Counted from the stretch's first letter, positions 43,289-52,302 are shown. The stretch: DNA of 64,000 nt from Lachnospiraceae bacterium AM93-12TA (GCA_027698105.1 JAQERH010000011.1:1-64000), one strand, 5' to 3'. Notes: a model not told the origin generated them from the letters alone. A program made the numbers and translations.

Positions 43289-44092
43289 CCGTTTTTTCCT
43301 CTGGCTGATAGGTGTTCCCATTTTCTTTGATTTTTGTAGAATCCGAATGAGCCAGCGAAATTCTTCTTCAGATAAATTTTTATAGTTGATACCGAGCTGC
43401 TTGCAGTAAAGCACTGCCAGTTTTTCCAAACGACTGCCCTTGAAATTTTCGACCGCTTCCAGATTTTCTTTCAGTTCATCGGCAACGGTGGTCTGGGGCG
43501 CACTCTCGCTGTCCTTTTTGTGGGTTTCCCGAATATCCCGGATAATGAGATTGAGGTCATCCAGAACCATATGGCTGAAATATTCATCATCACTGATATG
43601 GGCAGCTTGCAGCACTTTCAAATGCGGGTCATCTTCGCCGGGGCGATACCGTTCAATGATTTCATGCCGGACAGTATCGACAAGGGCGTTGAGGTTTTGA
43701 ATCTGCATGGTGGCAATCCCATCCACATAAATCTCAATGTCCGCAAGAAACTTGATAAAGTCCTTATGGGTGGCAAGTTCGCAGAGCAGACGGTTGTTAA
43801 TCCGACCGCTTTTCAGAAGTGCCACCATTTCATCGTTCAAATGCAGCTCCGTCAGTGGCGTGTTGATCTGCTCCCTGTTCTCTGTCCGGCACAACAGATA
43901 ATCAACAGAAACCCCATAGAAGTCTGCCAGCGTGATGAGGTTTCCATGATTGATTTCCTTAAAATCTTCTTTTTCATAACTGCCAAGGGCTGATTTAGAA
44001 ATACCCGTCAGCTTTGATAGTTCTTCCAGATTTAAGCCTTTGTCCTTGCGGAGTTCCCAAAGGCGTTCCTGTATGCTTGTTGCTCCTTTCAT
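43286..44092 (-). CDS. XRE-family transcriptional regulator
   Basis: The 268-residue protein has an N-terminal helix-turn-helix at about 6-65 (LWELRKDKGLNLEELSKLTG, SKSALGSYEKED, LADFYGVSVDYLLCR). The longer C-terminal part is helical and shows no ligand-binding signature that I recognise; it ends in a Lys/Arg-rich tail. It is divergent from the replication module and probably represses it. The intergenic stretch 44093-44575 (about 480 bases) has no gene I can support; it is GC-rich with several short palindromes and repeats of GATACCG, and may contain replication control RNA or operator sites. Confidence 0.85.
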   Translation of the reverse strand: MKGATSIQERLWELRKDKGLNLEELSKLTGISKSALGSYEKEDFKEINHGNLITLADFYGVSVDYLLCRTENREQINTPLTELHLNDEMVALLKSGRINNRLLCELATHKDFIKFLADIEIYVDGIATMQIQNLNALVDTVRHEIIERYRPGEDDPHLKVLQAAHISDDEYFSHMVLDDLNLIIRDIRETHKKDSESAPQTTVADELKENLEAVENFKGSRLEKLAVLYCKQLGINYKNLSEEEFRWLIRILQKSKKMGTPISQRKKR

Positions 44093-44575
44093 GGGCGCAC
44101 GCTCCTTTCCGGTGGTTTTATTTCTGCCATTTAACTGGATTATATCACACTTTCCGTAATCGTGGAAATTTCTGATTTTTACCCCTAATTCCTACTTTGT
44201 GGACATACGGCACAGGGCACAAAAATGTTCTATGATACAGGTAGTTCATCGATGGATTATTCCAATCGAATGACCAGCCTGTGTGGGATATGCTTCCCCG
44301 GCGATGTAGCGCCATGACTTTTGGCAGGGATGTGGAGGAACCCTGACCGAAACGAGCGTACCAACGGGAGCGATACGCCGCTGTGAGATTCAGGGGAGGA
44401 ACGACACCGGGGAGAACTGGCGAACTGACACCGAAATGATACCGAAACACGACAATCTGACAGGGGGATAGTCTACCCTATCGCTGATACTTCGGGAGAT
44501 TTTAAGCGGCTCTATGACCGTAATTTTGCCGAAAATCGCCCCGAAACCATACACGAAAACGGGAGGAAGCGCAAT
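44093..44575. other. GC-rich non-coding region of element B
   Basis: No open frame here has a sensible start and codon use. The segment 44210-44460 contains short inverted repeats such as CAGGGAT...ACCCTGA and repeated GATACCG/GACACCG words, and lies between the XRE repressor and the replication-type genes. It resembles the 61738-62211 region in texture but not in sequence. Replication or copy control is one possible use. Confidence 0.35.
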
Positions 44576-44764
44576 ATGCCGAGAATGAGCAAAAAGCGGA
44601 AGCAGGAGCTTTCCTTTTACCTCAATGACCAGGGGCGTGTCACTTACAACGAATTATGCCGGAAATGCCAGCATGGGTGCACGCAGAGCTTCCGAGCGGT
44701 TGTGGTTGACTGCCCCCGTTATTTATCCAAACGAGCAAAGAAAAAGGAGGAACACACCGAATGA
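44576..44764 (+). CDS. Small Cys-rich ORF (copy 2)
   Basis: The 62-residue protein starts MPRMSKKRKQELSFYLNDQ and has CRKCQHGCTQSFRAVVVDC, a likely zinc-binding cluster. It is a clear relative of the ORF at 37634, and like it directly precedes a replication-type gene, here with a 4-base overlap. The repeated arrangement in two elements supports its being a real gene. Confidence 0.75.
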   Translation: MPRMSKKRKQELSFYLNDQGRVTYNELCRKCQHGCTQSFRAVVVDCPRYLSKRAKKKEEHTE

Positions 44765-45102
44765 ATTTTGAATTTATGACGATAGACACACCCTTGCCGC
44801 CCTGTATGCCCTTTCCCAGAGCGTTGACAGGTTTTCCAGTCAGCAGCACTGCAAAGGTCATGTACTGCCGGATGTTAGACGCTATGCTATCCAAAGGACA
44901 GGAGGACGAGAATGGAATCCTGTTTGTCTGCTTCCCTGTTACAGCCATTGCGGCAGTCTTGTCCCGCAGCCCCATGACGGTCAAGCGTTCTCTGAATGAA
45001 CTGGAAACCGCCGGACTTATCATGCGGGTGCGTCAGGGCGTGGGGGAGCCAAACCGGATTTATGTGCTGATACCGGGAAAGGAGGACGCTGCCCTTGCCT
45101 GA
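44761..45102 (+). CDS. RepA_N-like winged-helix replication protein
   Basis: The 113-residue protein matches the N-terminal winged-helix part of replication initiator A: FPRALTGFPVSSTAKVMYCRML, DENGILFVCFPVTAIAAVLSRSPMT and LNELETAGLIMRVRQG. Full RepA_N initiators are longer (about 250-300 residues), so this is either a short variant of the element family or a truncated copy. It is coupled to the Cys-rich ORF upstream and overlaps the DUF3847 start downstream. Confidence 0.75.
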   Translation: MNFEFMTIDTPLPPCMPFPRALTGFPVSSTAKVMYCRMLDAMLSKGQEDENGILFVCFPVTAIAAVLSRSPMTVKRSLNELETAGLIMRVRQGVGEPNRIYVLIPGKEDAALA

Positions 45103-45391
45103 TACCTCAAAGCTGGAAAAACTCAACCGGGAGCTGGAGAAAAGCGAAAAGAAACTGCGGAAAGCTATCAATGATGAAAAGGCATTGCAACACCAGTTAA
45201 AGCAGCTTACCCGAAAAGAACGGACACACCGGCTCTGTACCCGTGGCGGTATGCTGGAAAGTTTTCTGCAAGAACCGGAACGCCTGACAGATGATGATGT
45301 CATGCTGTTGTTGAAACTCATTTTTCACAGGCAGGACACGCAGGAACTATTGAAAAAACTGCTGGAACGGGAGAAGCCGGAAACCCCTTAG
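45095..45391 (+). CDS. DUF3847-family accessory protein (element B)
   Basis: The 98-residue protein starts at TTG 45095 after GGAGGA and is a coiled coil with LEKLNRELEKSEKKLRKA, then a basic ERTHRLCTRGGMLESF segment and LTDDDVMLLLKLIFHR. It parallels the protein at 18254-18676 in sequence pattern and in lying before a candidate oriT and a MobA/MobL relaxase. A relaxosome accessory role is inferred from that repeated context. Confidence 0.75.
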   Translation: MPDTSKLEKLNRELEKSEKKLRKAINDEKALQHQLKQLTRKERTHRLCTRGGMLESFLQEPERLTDDDVMLLLKLIFHRQDTQELLKKLLEREKPETP

Positions 45392-45402
45392 TTTACTAAG
45401 GG

Positions 45403-45448
45403 CGCAATTATACACCACCCAGAGGATGGTGCATTGCGTTCTCCGAAG
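45403..45448 (+). other. Candidate oriT hairpin of element B
   Basis: CGCAAT...CACC (45403-45416) pairs with GGTGCATTGCG (45428-45438) and is followed by TTCTCCGAAG. The build is the same as at 18081-18120. The remaining bases up to 45683 have no gene. Confidence 0.5.
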
Positions 45449-45683
45449 GCTCCTCGCCGGAGGGCTGTGATTTTCCGCAGTCATGGTCTGCTCCAAATCA
45501 TACAGGGGACACTACGCTTCCCCTGCGCTGGCTGCCGCCAGCTACCCTTTTGTGGACTTGCCATCTAGGAACACCTTGCCTTGCAAGCTGTTCCCAGCCG
45601 ACAAGTTTTATAAAATATACTATCTTTTCGATAGGCAATGCAGTATAATAAAGACAGCAACAAATTAGAAGGAGGTATTTTAT

Positions 45684-45905
45684 ATGTTTAAAAAGGCTTT
45701 TTGGGTTCCTTATGAGGATAGTACCAATTACCCAACTCTTGCAAAAACTATGGAAGCAATTTCAAAATATTGTGAAGAAAATGGCGAGTCTTATACATTT
45801 ATTAACGATGACGAAGTGGAGATAAATGGAAAAAGATATGAAATATATCGGGGCTACGAAAATGGTAGTAGGGGAAATTACGGTATAAAATGCAAAGAAA
45901 AATAA
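45684..45905 (+). CDS. Hypothetical small protein
   Basis: The 73-residue protein (MFKKAFWVPYEDSTNYPTL, ending NGSRGNYGIKCKEK) has a helix then short beta-strands. The KRYEIYRGYE segment is typical of a folded domain, but I recognise no family. AGGAGG lies at good spacing. It is AT-rich unlike its neighbours and sits alone between the candidate oriT and the relaxase, so it is probably inserted cargo. A terminator follows. Confidence 0.6.
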   Translation: MFKKAFWVPYEDSTNYPTLAKTMEAISKYCEENGESYTFINDDEVEINGKRYEIYRGYENGSRGNYGIKCKEK

Positions 45906-45993
45906 TTTCCAGTTTTTCATTCCCTACACATCGGGTCAACTTGTCCCGAACTTTTACAACTAAATACCCGCCGCCCATACAGCGGCACACCAA

Positions 45994-46027
45994 GCAGGAA
46001 ATCTGAAAAAGGTCTCCTGCTTTTTTT
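45994..46027 (+). terminator. Terminator upstream of the element B relaxase
   Basis: GCAGGA (45994-45999) and TCCTGC (46015-46020) are followed by seven T residues. The block is a homologue of the one at 35077-35108. Confidence 0.65.
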
Positions 46028-46090
46028 CTGCCCAAAATGAGGTGGTAAAACGCCACCCCATCCACCAATTACCGAAAGGAGGAACACGAA

Positions 46091-47665
46091 ATGCCCTGTC
46101 CACACAACGAAATCTCTATTGTGCAGCGCAGCCAGCGGCAGTCTGCGGTTGCCGCCGCTGCTTACCAGAGTGGCGAAAAGCTGTTCTGTGAATACGACCA
46201 GCAAGTGAAGCACTACCCGGAAAAGCGTGGTATCGTCCACAATGAAATCCTGCTTCCGGCAAATGCCCCGCCGGAGTATGCAGACCGCAATACTTTATGG
46301 AACGCTGTCGAAGCGGTGGAGAAGCAATGGAACTCCCAGCTTGCAAGGCGGTGGGTGCTTACCATCCCCAGAGAGATCCCGCCTGACCAGTACGCTGTCC
46401 TTGTCCGGGAGTTTTGCCAGCAGCAGTTTGTTTCCAAAGGAATGTGCGTGGATTTTGCCATTCATGACAAAGGGGACGGAAACCCTCACGCTCATGTCAT
46501 GCTGACCATGCGGGCGATGGACGAACATGGGAAATGGCTCCCCAAGAGCCGCAAGGTTTATGACCTTGATGAAAGCGGGGAACGGATAAAACTTCCGTCC
46601 GGCAGGTGGAAAAGCCACAAGGAGGATACGGTTGACTGGAACGACCAGAAGTATTGTGAAATCTGGCGGCATGAATGGGAGGTCATCCAGAACCGCTATC
46701 TGGAAGCCAATGACCGCCCAGAGCGTGTGGACTTGCGTTCTTATGCCAGACAGGGGCTTGATATTATCCCTACTGTCCATGAGGGAGCTGCTGTCCGGCA
46801 GATGGAAAAGCGGGGTATCCAGACGAACATCGGCAACCTGAACCGGGAAATCAGAGCCGCCAACCGCCTGATGAAGTCCATCCGGCAGCTTATCCAAAAC
46901 CTCAAAGGCTGGATTACCGAGCTGGGAGAAAAACGGAAAGAACTGCTTGCACAAAAAACGGCGGAGGAAGCAACACTTCTTCCCAATCTACTGATGAAAT
47001 ATATGGAGATACGAAAGGAAGAACGGAAGGACTGGACGAGGTCTGGACAAAATCGGGGGACTTCACAGGACTTAAAGGCAGTCAGCGAAGCCCTGTCCTA
47101 TCTCCAGCAAAAGGGGCTTTCCACTGTGGAGGACTTAGAAGCATTTCTGGAATCTTCCGGGAAATCAGCCGCAGATTACCGCAATCAGATGAAGCCAAAG
47201 GAAGCCCGCAGCAAAGTGATTGACGGGATTCTTGCCAGCCGGACAGACTGCAAGGAATGTAAGGCTGTCTATGAGAAGTACCAGAAGATATTTTTTAAGA
47301 AAACAAAGGAGAAATTCAAACAGGAACACTCGGAGGTTGCCCGGTATGAAAAAGCCGCCACCCACCTTGCCAAGCACCCAGATGATAAGGACAGTACCCA
47401 AAAGGAGCTGCAAGAGGAGCAGGAAACGCTTCTGGAAGAAATCGCAGAGTTGAAAGTACCGCTGACCGAGGTACAGGAGGATTTGAAGAAGCTGCGGGAC
47501 ATCCGCTACTGGGTACGGAAAGCCACACCCGGCACAGAGGAAAGTAAAGAGCCGCCTAAGAAGCAGCCCATCAAGGAAGTCTTGCAGGATAAGGCAGACG
47601 AGAAAAAGGCTCAAAGAACCGCCCCGGCACAGGCGAAACACAGACAACAGGATATGGAACTTTAA
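46091..47665 (+). CDS. MobA/MobL relaxase (MOBQ-type, element B)
   Basis: The intact 524-residue relaxase starts MPCPHNEISIVQRSQRQSA after GGAGGAACACG, and carries the MobA/MobL features: VAAAAYQSGEKLFCEYD with the catalytic-region Tyr, RRWVLTIPREIPPDQY, and the HUH metal site GNPHAHVMLTMRAMDEHG (about 137-154), followed by SYARQGLDIIPTVHEG and a long coiled-coil C-terminus. It should nick at the upstream candidate oriT. It serves as the reference for the broken homologue at 18678. Confidence 0.92.
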   Translation: MPCPHNEISIVQRSQRQSAVAAAAYQSGEKLFCEYDQQVKHYPEKRGIVHNEILLPANAPPEYADRNTLWNAVEAVEKQWNSQLARRWVLTIPREIPPDQYAVLVREFCQQQFVSKGMCVDFAIHDKGDGNPHAHVMLTMRAMDEHGKWLPKSRKVYDLDESGERIKLPSGRWKSHKEDTVDWNDQKYCEIWRHEWEVIQNRYLEANDRPERVDLRSYARQGLDIIPTVHEGAAVRQMEKRGIQTNIGNLNREIRAANRLMKSIRQLIQNLKGWITELGEKRKELLAQKTAEEATLLPNLLMKYMEIRKEERKDWTRSGQNRGTSQDLKAVSEALSYLQQKGLSTVEDLEAFLESSGKSAADYRNQMKPKEARSKVIDGILASRTDCKECKAVYEKYQKIFFKKTKEKFKQEHSEVARYEKAATHLAKHPDDKDSTQKELQEEQETLLEEIAELKVPLTEVQEDLKKLRDIRYWVRKATPGTEESKEPPKKQPIKEVLQDKADEKKAQRTAPAQAKHRQQDMEL

Positions 47666-47730
47666 CAGGCACTTGCCATTTTCAATCAGAGAATGTCAGG
47701 TGCTTTTCTTATTTTCAAGGAGGGATAGAT

Positions 47731-48375
47731 TTGAATGTATTTGAAGCTGTGAAGCAGTCCGTCACAACAAGACAGGCTGCGGAGCATTATGGAATCCATG
47801 TAGGTCGGAACGGGATGGCTTGCTGCCCGTTCCATAATGATAAAACCCCAAGCATGAAGCTGGATCGGCGTTACCACTGCTTCGGCTGCGGTGCGGATGG
47901 GGATGTGATTGATTTTGCCGCCGCCCTGTATGGGCTGGCAAAGAAAGAAGCCGCCGTACAACTGGCAAATGACTTTGGGCTTTCCTATGAGGACTGGAAA
48001 CCGCCGGGAAAGGCAAAAAAGCCCAAGCCCCGGCAGAAATCCCCGGAGGAACAGTTTCAGGAAGCAAAGAACCGCTGCTTCCGTATCCTTGCCGATTATC
48101 TCCACCTGCTTATGGCATGGAGAACGGAATATGCCCCGCACTCCCCAGAGGAAGCCTTTCATCCCCGGTTTGTGGAAGCCTTACAAAAGCAAGCCCATGT
48201 GGAATATCTGCTGGATGTGCTGCTGTTCGGGGAGACAGAGGAAAAAGCGGCTTTGATTGCGGACTACGGAAAGGATGTGATACAGCTTGAACAGCGAATG
48301 GCAGAGCTTGCAGCCGCAGACGCAGCAAGAACTAAAAAACACCATGAACGCCATGCAGCCGCCCCAGAGCATTGA
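47731..48375 (+). CDS. CHC2 zinc-finger DNA primase domain protein
   Basis: The 214-residue protein starts at TTG 47731 after AAGGAGGG. Residues 10-90 form a DnaG-type CHC2 zinc finger: VTTRQAAEHYGIHVGRNG, CCPFHNDKTPSMK (Cys31/32, His35) and YHCFGCGADGDVIDFAAAL (Cys50, Cys53). No Toprim polymerase domain follows, so it probably works with the VirE-type protein encoded next, whose gene overlaps it by about 90 bases. The pair would prime synthesis on the element. Confidence 0.85.
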   Translation: MNVFEAVKQSVTTRQAAEHYGIHVGRNGMACCPFHNDKTPSMKLDRRYHCFGCGADGDVIDFAAALYGLAKKEAAVQLANDFGLSYEDWKPPGKAKKPKPRQKSPEEQFQEAKNRCFRILADYLHLLMAWRTEYAPHSPEEAFHPRFVEALQKQAHVEYLLDVLLFGETEEKAALIADYGKDVIQLEQRMAELAAADAARTKKHHERHAAAPEH

Positions 48376-49558
48376 GGAAATCAAGGCGGGGCTGGAAACC
48401 ACCGAGAAAGGCGGTGTCCGCCAGAGCATACGGAACTGCCTGACCGTATTCCAGCGTGACCCGCTGCTTTCCGGGGCTATCGCATACAACATCCTGACTG
48501 ACCGCAAGGACATTATAAAGCCCATCGGCTTCTACAGAGAAAGCACCGCCCTGAACGATACGGACATGAAGTATCTGCTTCTCTATCTGGAAGAAACCTA
48601 TGGGCTTACCAATGAGAAAAAGATTGATAACGCCATCGGGATTGTGGCGAATGAAAACAAGTACCATCCCATCCGGGACTATTTAAGTGCCCTTGTGTGG
48701 GACGGTACAGAACGAATTCGCTTCTGTCTGCGGCACTTTCTGGGGGCTGACGCAGACGATTACACTTATGAAGCGTTGAAGCTGTTCCTGCTGGGTGCAA
48801 TCTCACGAGCCTTTCAGCCGGGGTGCAAGTTTGAAATCATGCTCTGTCTGGTCGGCGGTCAGGGGGCTGGCAAGTCCACCTTCTTCCGTCTGCTGGCAGT
48901 CCGGGATGAGTGGTTCTCCGATGATTTGCGGAAGCTGGACGATGACAATGTGTACCGCAAGCTGCAAGGTCACTGGATTATCGAAATGTCGGAAATGATG
49001 GCAACCGCCAACGCTAAGAGCATTGAGGAAATCAAGTCATTTTTAAGCCGGCAGAAAGAGGTTTACAAGATACCCTATGAAACCCACCCGGCAGACCGCC
49101 CCCGTCAGTGCGTGTTTGGCGGCACTTCCAATGCCCTTGACTTCCTGCCCCTTGACCGTTCCGGCAACCGCCGCTTTATCCCGGTCATGGTGTACCCGGA
49201 GCAAGCCGAGGTTCACATTTTGGAGGACGAAGCCGCTTCCAGAGCCTATATCAAGCAGATGTGGGCGGAAGCGATGGAGATTTACCGAAGCGGCAGGTTC
49301 AAGCTGGCTTTCAGCCCCGCCATGCAGCGGTATCTCAAAGAACACCAGCGGGACTTTATGCCGGAGGACACCAAAGCAGGGATGATACAGGCGTATCTTG
49401 ATAAGTACACCGGGAGCATGGTCTGCTCCAAGCAGCTCTACAAGGAAGCCTTGAACCATGCCTTTGACGAGCCGAAGCAATGGGAAATCCGGGAAATCAA
49501 CGAGATTATGAACCAGTGCATTGACCGCTGGCGGTACTTCCCGAACCCAAGAATGTTT
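48287..49558 (+). pseudogene. VirE-type (virulence-associated E) helicase, 3'-truncated
   Basis: Virulence-associated E proteins are SF3-like ATPases of phages and mobile elements. Residues 1-424 look intact: VFQRDPLLSGAIAYNIL, FYRESTALNDTDMKYLL, Walker A LCLVGGQGAGKSTFFRLLA (about 187-205), IIEMSEMMATANAKSIEEIKSF and GGTSNALDFLPLDRSGNRRF. After RYFPNPRMF (49558) the sequence leaves the family. The open frame continues to 50113 by chance through an unrelated methyltransferase fragment, giving an artificial 608-residue ORF. The real C-terminus has been deleted. Whether the fusion product works is unknown. Confidence 0.85.
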
Positions 49559-50304
49559 TTATTGAAAAAACAGGACAGGAAACAATCACTCTTATCTCCG
49601 GGGGGTTTCCCTGCCAGCCGTTCTCCGCAATCGGCCCGAAACAGGGATTTTCCGACCCCCGTTATCTCTGGCCGGAAATGTGCCGCGTCATTAAAGAACT
49701 GCGCCCCCGTTGGGTGCTTGGCGAAAATGTTGCTAACTTCATCAATATGGGGCTCCACAAAACGCTCTTTGACTTGGAACAGGCGGGATATGCAGTTTGG
49801 ACATTCGTACTTCCTGCTTGCGCCGTCGGCGCGTGGCATGAACGCAAGCGAACTTTTATCGTGGGGGCTGATGTTTCCCACGCCCCTTGCTTCCGACACA
49901 GGCTCAAAGGCAAATGTGGAACGGATAAGTATAACGCAGGCAGGAGCATTTCGCAGACAGAAAAAGGACGGGACATACTGGACACCCAAACTGTCGGAAA
50001 CCATTTATTTTCTCACACCGACCCCGGATTTGACTTTACGCTTCAACCCGGAATGGGTGGAATGGCTGATGGGCTTCCCACAGGGGTGGACGGAAATCTC
50101 CTATGGGGCATAGAGCCGGCAGATATTCCCCGCCTTGCCCCGGACAAAAAAGACAGAGCAAAGCGACTGAAAACACTAGGTAATGCCGTTGTTCCGGCAC
50201 AGGTATATCCGATACTTAGGTATATCGCAGACATAGAGCTTGGACGCTGCCGGGAATGGTGCGTATTTTCAGAGAATGGAGGTGCAGGACTATCAAGCAA
50301 TTAA
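49552..50304 (+). pseudogene. C5-cytosine DNA methyltransferase remnant with frameshifts
   Basis: The coding signal begins without a start: frame one reads ITLISGGFPCQPFSAIG (motif IV with the catalytic PC), then ELRPRWVLGENVANF (motif VI ENV) and GAWHERKRTFIVGADVS. Near 49885 the signal moves to the VirE frame (MFPTPLASDTG, later NPEWVEWLMGFPQGWTE) and near 50100 back to the first frame (RLKTLGNAVVPAQVYPIL, motif X). Motif I and the N-terminus are absent. Such a methyltransferase belongs to the conjugative backbone and may protect transferred DNA; this copy cannot make a whole enzyme. Confidence 0.8.
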
Positions 50305-52271
50305 AACCACGCGATAAAATCACACAAAAAATGACCCGCGACGGCGTGGTGGAAGTCAACGAAACACAGCAGACCGCCGAGCGTATCAGCAGCCGGGAAG
50401 CAGACAGCGACTTTTCACAGCCGGACAGTGCCGCAGCGGAACGCGTCATAGAACATCTTGACGCAGCACATACCCGAAAGGCAAACAAAAAGGCAGTCAA
50501 AAAAGAGCAGGAAGCTACTGCTTTGCGTACTTCCACTTCCCGCTTGCAATTTACCGACGAGGAACGGGCAACGCTGGAACTGGAACGCTATATTGAAAAA
50601 TCAAACAAAGCCGCTGACCGACTGGACGCGGCAAAGGCAGCTATCCCGAAGCAAAAGAAACTGGTTAAGGAGCGCACCTTTGATGAAGCCACAGGAAAAG
50701 CAAAGACCCGCTTACGCTTTGAAGAACAGGAAAAACCGATACCCGGCAGCAAAAAGGGAAACCCGCTGTCCCGCCCCGCACAGGAAGCGGGGATTTTCGT
50801 CCATAACAAGATACATTCGGTTGAAAAGGACAATTCCGGCGTTGAGGGGGCGCATAAATCGGAGGAACTTGCCGAGCGCGGCGCGAAATACGGGGCGCGG
50901 AAGTTAAAACAGGGCTACCGCAGCCATAAGCTGAAACCTTACCGGGAAGCAGCAAAGGCAGAAAAGGCAGCATTTAAGGCAAACGTCAACTTCCAGTATC
51001 ACAAGACCCTGCACGACAACCCGCAGCTTACTTCTAACCCTCTTTCCCGTTTCATGCAGAAACAGCAGATAAAACGCCAGTATGCAAAGGCGGCAAAGAA
51101 AGGCGGGGCAAAAGCCGCAGCGGAAGCCACAAGAAAGACGGCAAAGAAAACCGCCGAGGAAACGAGGAAAGCCGCCGCATTTGCGGCAAGACACCCGGCG
51201 GGTGTTTTGATTGCAGTTGCCGCGCTGCTTCTCTTTATTATGATTTCCGCAGGGCTGTCCTCTTGCGGGGCTATGTTTTCCGGCTTGACTAATGGCGTGC
51301 TTGGCACTTCCTACACGTCCGAGGACAGCGACCTTGTGGCAGTTGAAAACAACTATGCTGCATTGGAAAACGGGCTGCAAAGTGAGATTGACAATATCGA
51401 AAGCACCCACCCCGGCTATGATGAATACCGCTACGACCTTGACAGTATCGGGCATAACCCCCACGAATTAGCGTCGTACTTGACCGCCCTCTTGCAGAGC
51501 TACACCCCGCAAAGCGCACAGGCAGAGCTTGAACGTATCTTTTCCATGCAGTACACCTTGACATTGACCGAGGAAGTGGAAATACGCTACCGCACCGAAA
51601 CAAGCACCGACCCGGAAACAGGGGAAACCACCACCGAGGAAGTCCCTTATGAGTATTACATCTTGAATGTGAAACTGACAAACAAGCCGATTTCCTCTTT
51701 TGTATCGGAGCTTTTAACGCCACAGCAGCTTGAAATGTTCCATGTCTACTTGGAAACAAGCGGCAACAAACCGCTGATTTTTGGCGGTGGTTCTCCCGAC
51801 GGAAGCCCATCCGAGGATTTAAGCGGCGTGGAGTTTGTAAACGGTACGCGCCCCGGAAATCAAGAGCTTATGGAGCTTGCAAAGCAGCAAGTCGGAAATG
51901 TGGGCGGCTACCCTTACTGGTCTTGGTACGGCTTTAACAGCCGCGTGGAATGGTGCGCCTGTTTTGTATCATGGTGCTACAATCAAGCCGGAAAAAGCGA
52001 ACCGCGCTTTGCGGGCTGCGAATGGCAGGGTGTCCCTTGGTTTCAGTCAAGGGGACAATGGGGCGCACGCGGCTATGAGAATATCGCACCGGGCGACGCT
52101 ATCTTTTTCGATTGGGATTTAGACGGCGTTGCCGACCATGTGGGGCTTGTGCTTGGCAGGGACGAAAGCCGCGTCTATACCGTTGAGGGCAATTCCGGCG
52201 ACGCCTGCAAGATAAAGAGCTATGACCTTAACTATCAATGTATCAAAGGCTACGGGCTGATGAACTGGTAA
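50256..52271 (+). CDS. Conjugation protein with TM helix and CHAP hydrolase domain
   Basis: This 671-residue protein resembles the CD1107-type proteins of Firmicute conjugative elements. A long charged cytoplasmic region (1-300, Lys/Ala-rich coiled coil) precedes one TM helix (HPAGVLIAVAALLLFIMIS) and an extracellular region. The C-terminal CHAP domain has VEWCACFVSWCYNQAG with the catalytic Cys and DGVADHVGLVLG with the His, so it should cut peptidoglycan to open a path for transfer. The start is unclear: GGAGG (50278-50282) is followed by ATC AAG CAA at 50292 where a start codon would be expected, and the only upstream ATG is at 50256. Confidence 0.85.
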   Translation: MVRIFREWRCRTIKQLKPRDKITQKMTRDGVVEVNETQQTAERISSREADSDFSQPDSAAAERVIEHLDAAHTRKANKKAVKKEQEATALRTSTSRLQFTDEERATLELERYIEKSNKAADRLDAAKAAIPKQKKLVKERTFDEATGKAKTRLRFEEQEKPIPGSKKGNPLSRPAQEAGIFVHNKIHSVEKDNSGVEGAHKSEELAERGAKYGARKLKQGYRSHKLKPYREAAKAEKAAFKANVNFQYHKTLHDNPQLTSNPLSRFMQKQQIKRQYAKAAKKGGAKAAAEATRKTAKKTAEETRKAAAFAARHPAGVLIAVAALLLFIMISAGLSSCGAMFSGLTNGVLGTSYTSEDSDLVAVENNYAALENGLQSEIDNIESTHPGYDEYRYDLDSIGHNPHELASYLTALLQSYTPQSAQAELERIFSMQYTLTLTEEVEIRYRTETSTDPETGETTTEEVPYEYYILNVKLTNKPISSFVSELLTPQQLEMFHVYLETSGNKPLIFGGGSPDGSPSEDLSGVEFVNGTRPGNQELMELAKQQVGNVGGYPYWSWYGFNSRVEWCACFVSWCYNQAGKSEPRFAGCEWQGVPWFQSRGQWGARGYENIAPGDAIFFDWDLDGVADHVGLVLGRDESRVYTVEGNSGDACKIKSYDLNYQCIKGYGLMNW

Positions 52272-52302
52272 AGCAGCCCCAAAAAGAAAGGAGAAATGAC
52301 CT

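Larger units (their letters stand above)
41470..49558 (+). mobile_element. Mobilizable element B, right end deleted
   Basis: From just after the Maff2 fragment to the VirE/methyltransferase joint lies a set typical of MobA/MobL mobilizable elements: XRE regulator, TnpV, cargo, XRE regulator, Cys-rich ORF, replication-type gene, DUF3847, candidate oriT, relaxase, CHC2 primase and VirE-type helicase. No recombinase is present; VirE ends abruptly and the next sequence is a different element. The right end has thus been lost, together with the conjugation genes expected between Maff2 and the methyltransferase. Confidence 0.65.

Noticed and set aside
49678..50304. 208-codon frame as an intact gene
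   Set aside because: It starts inside the methyltransferase core, lacks the N-terminal motifs and carries the middle of the domain in another frame.
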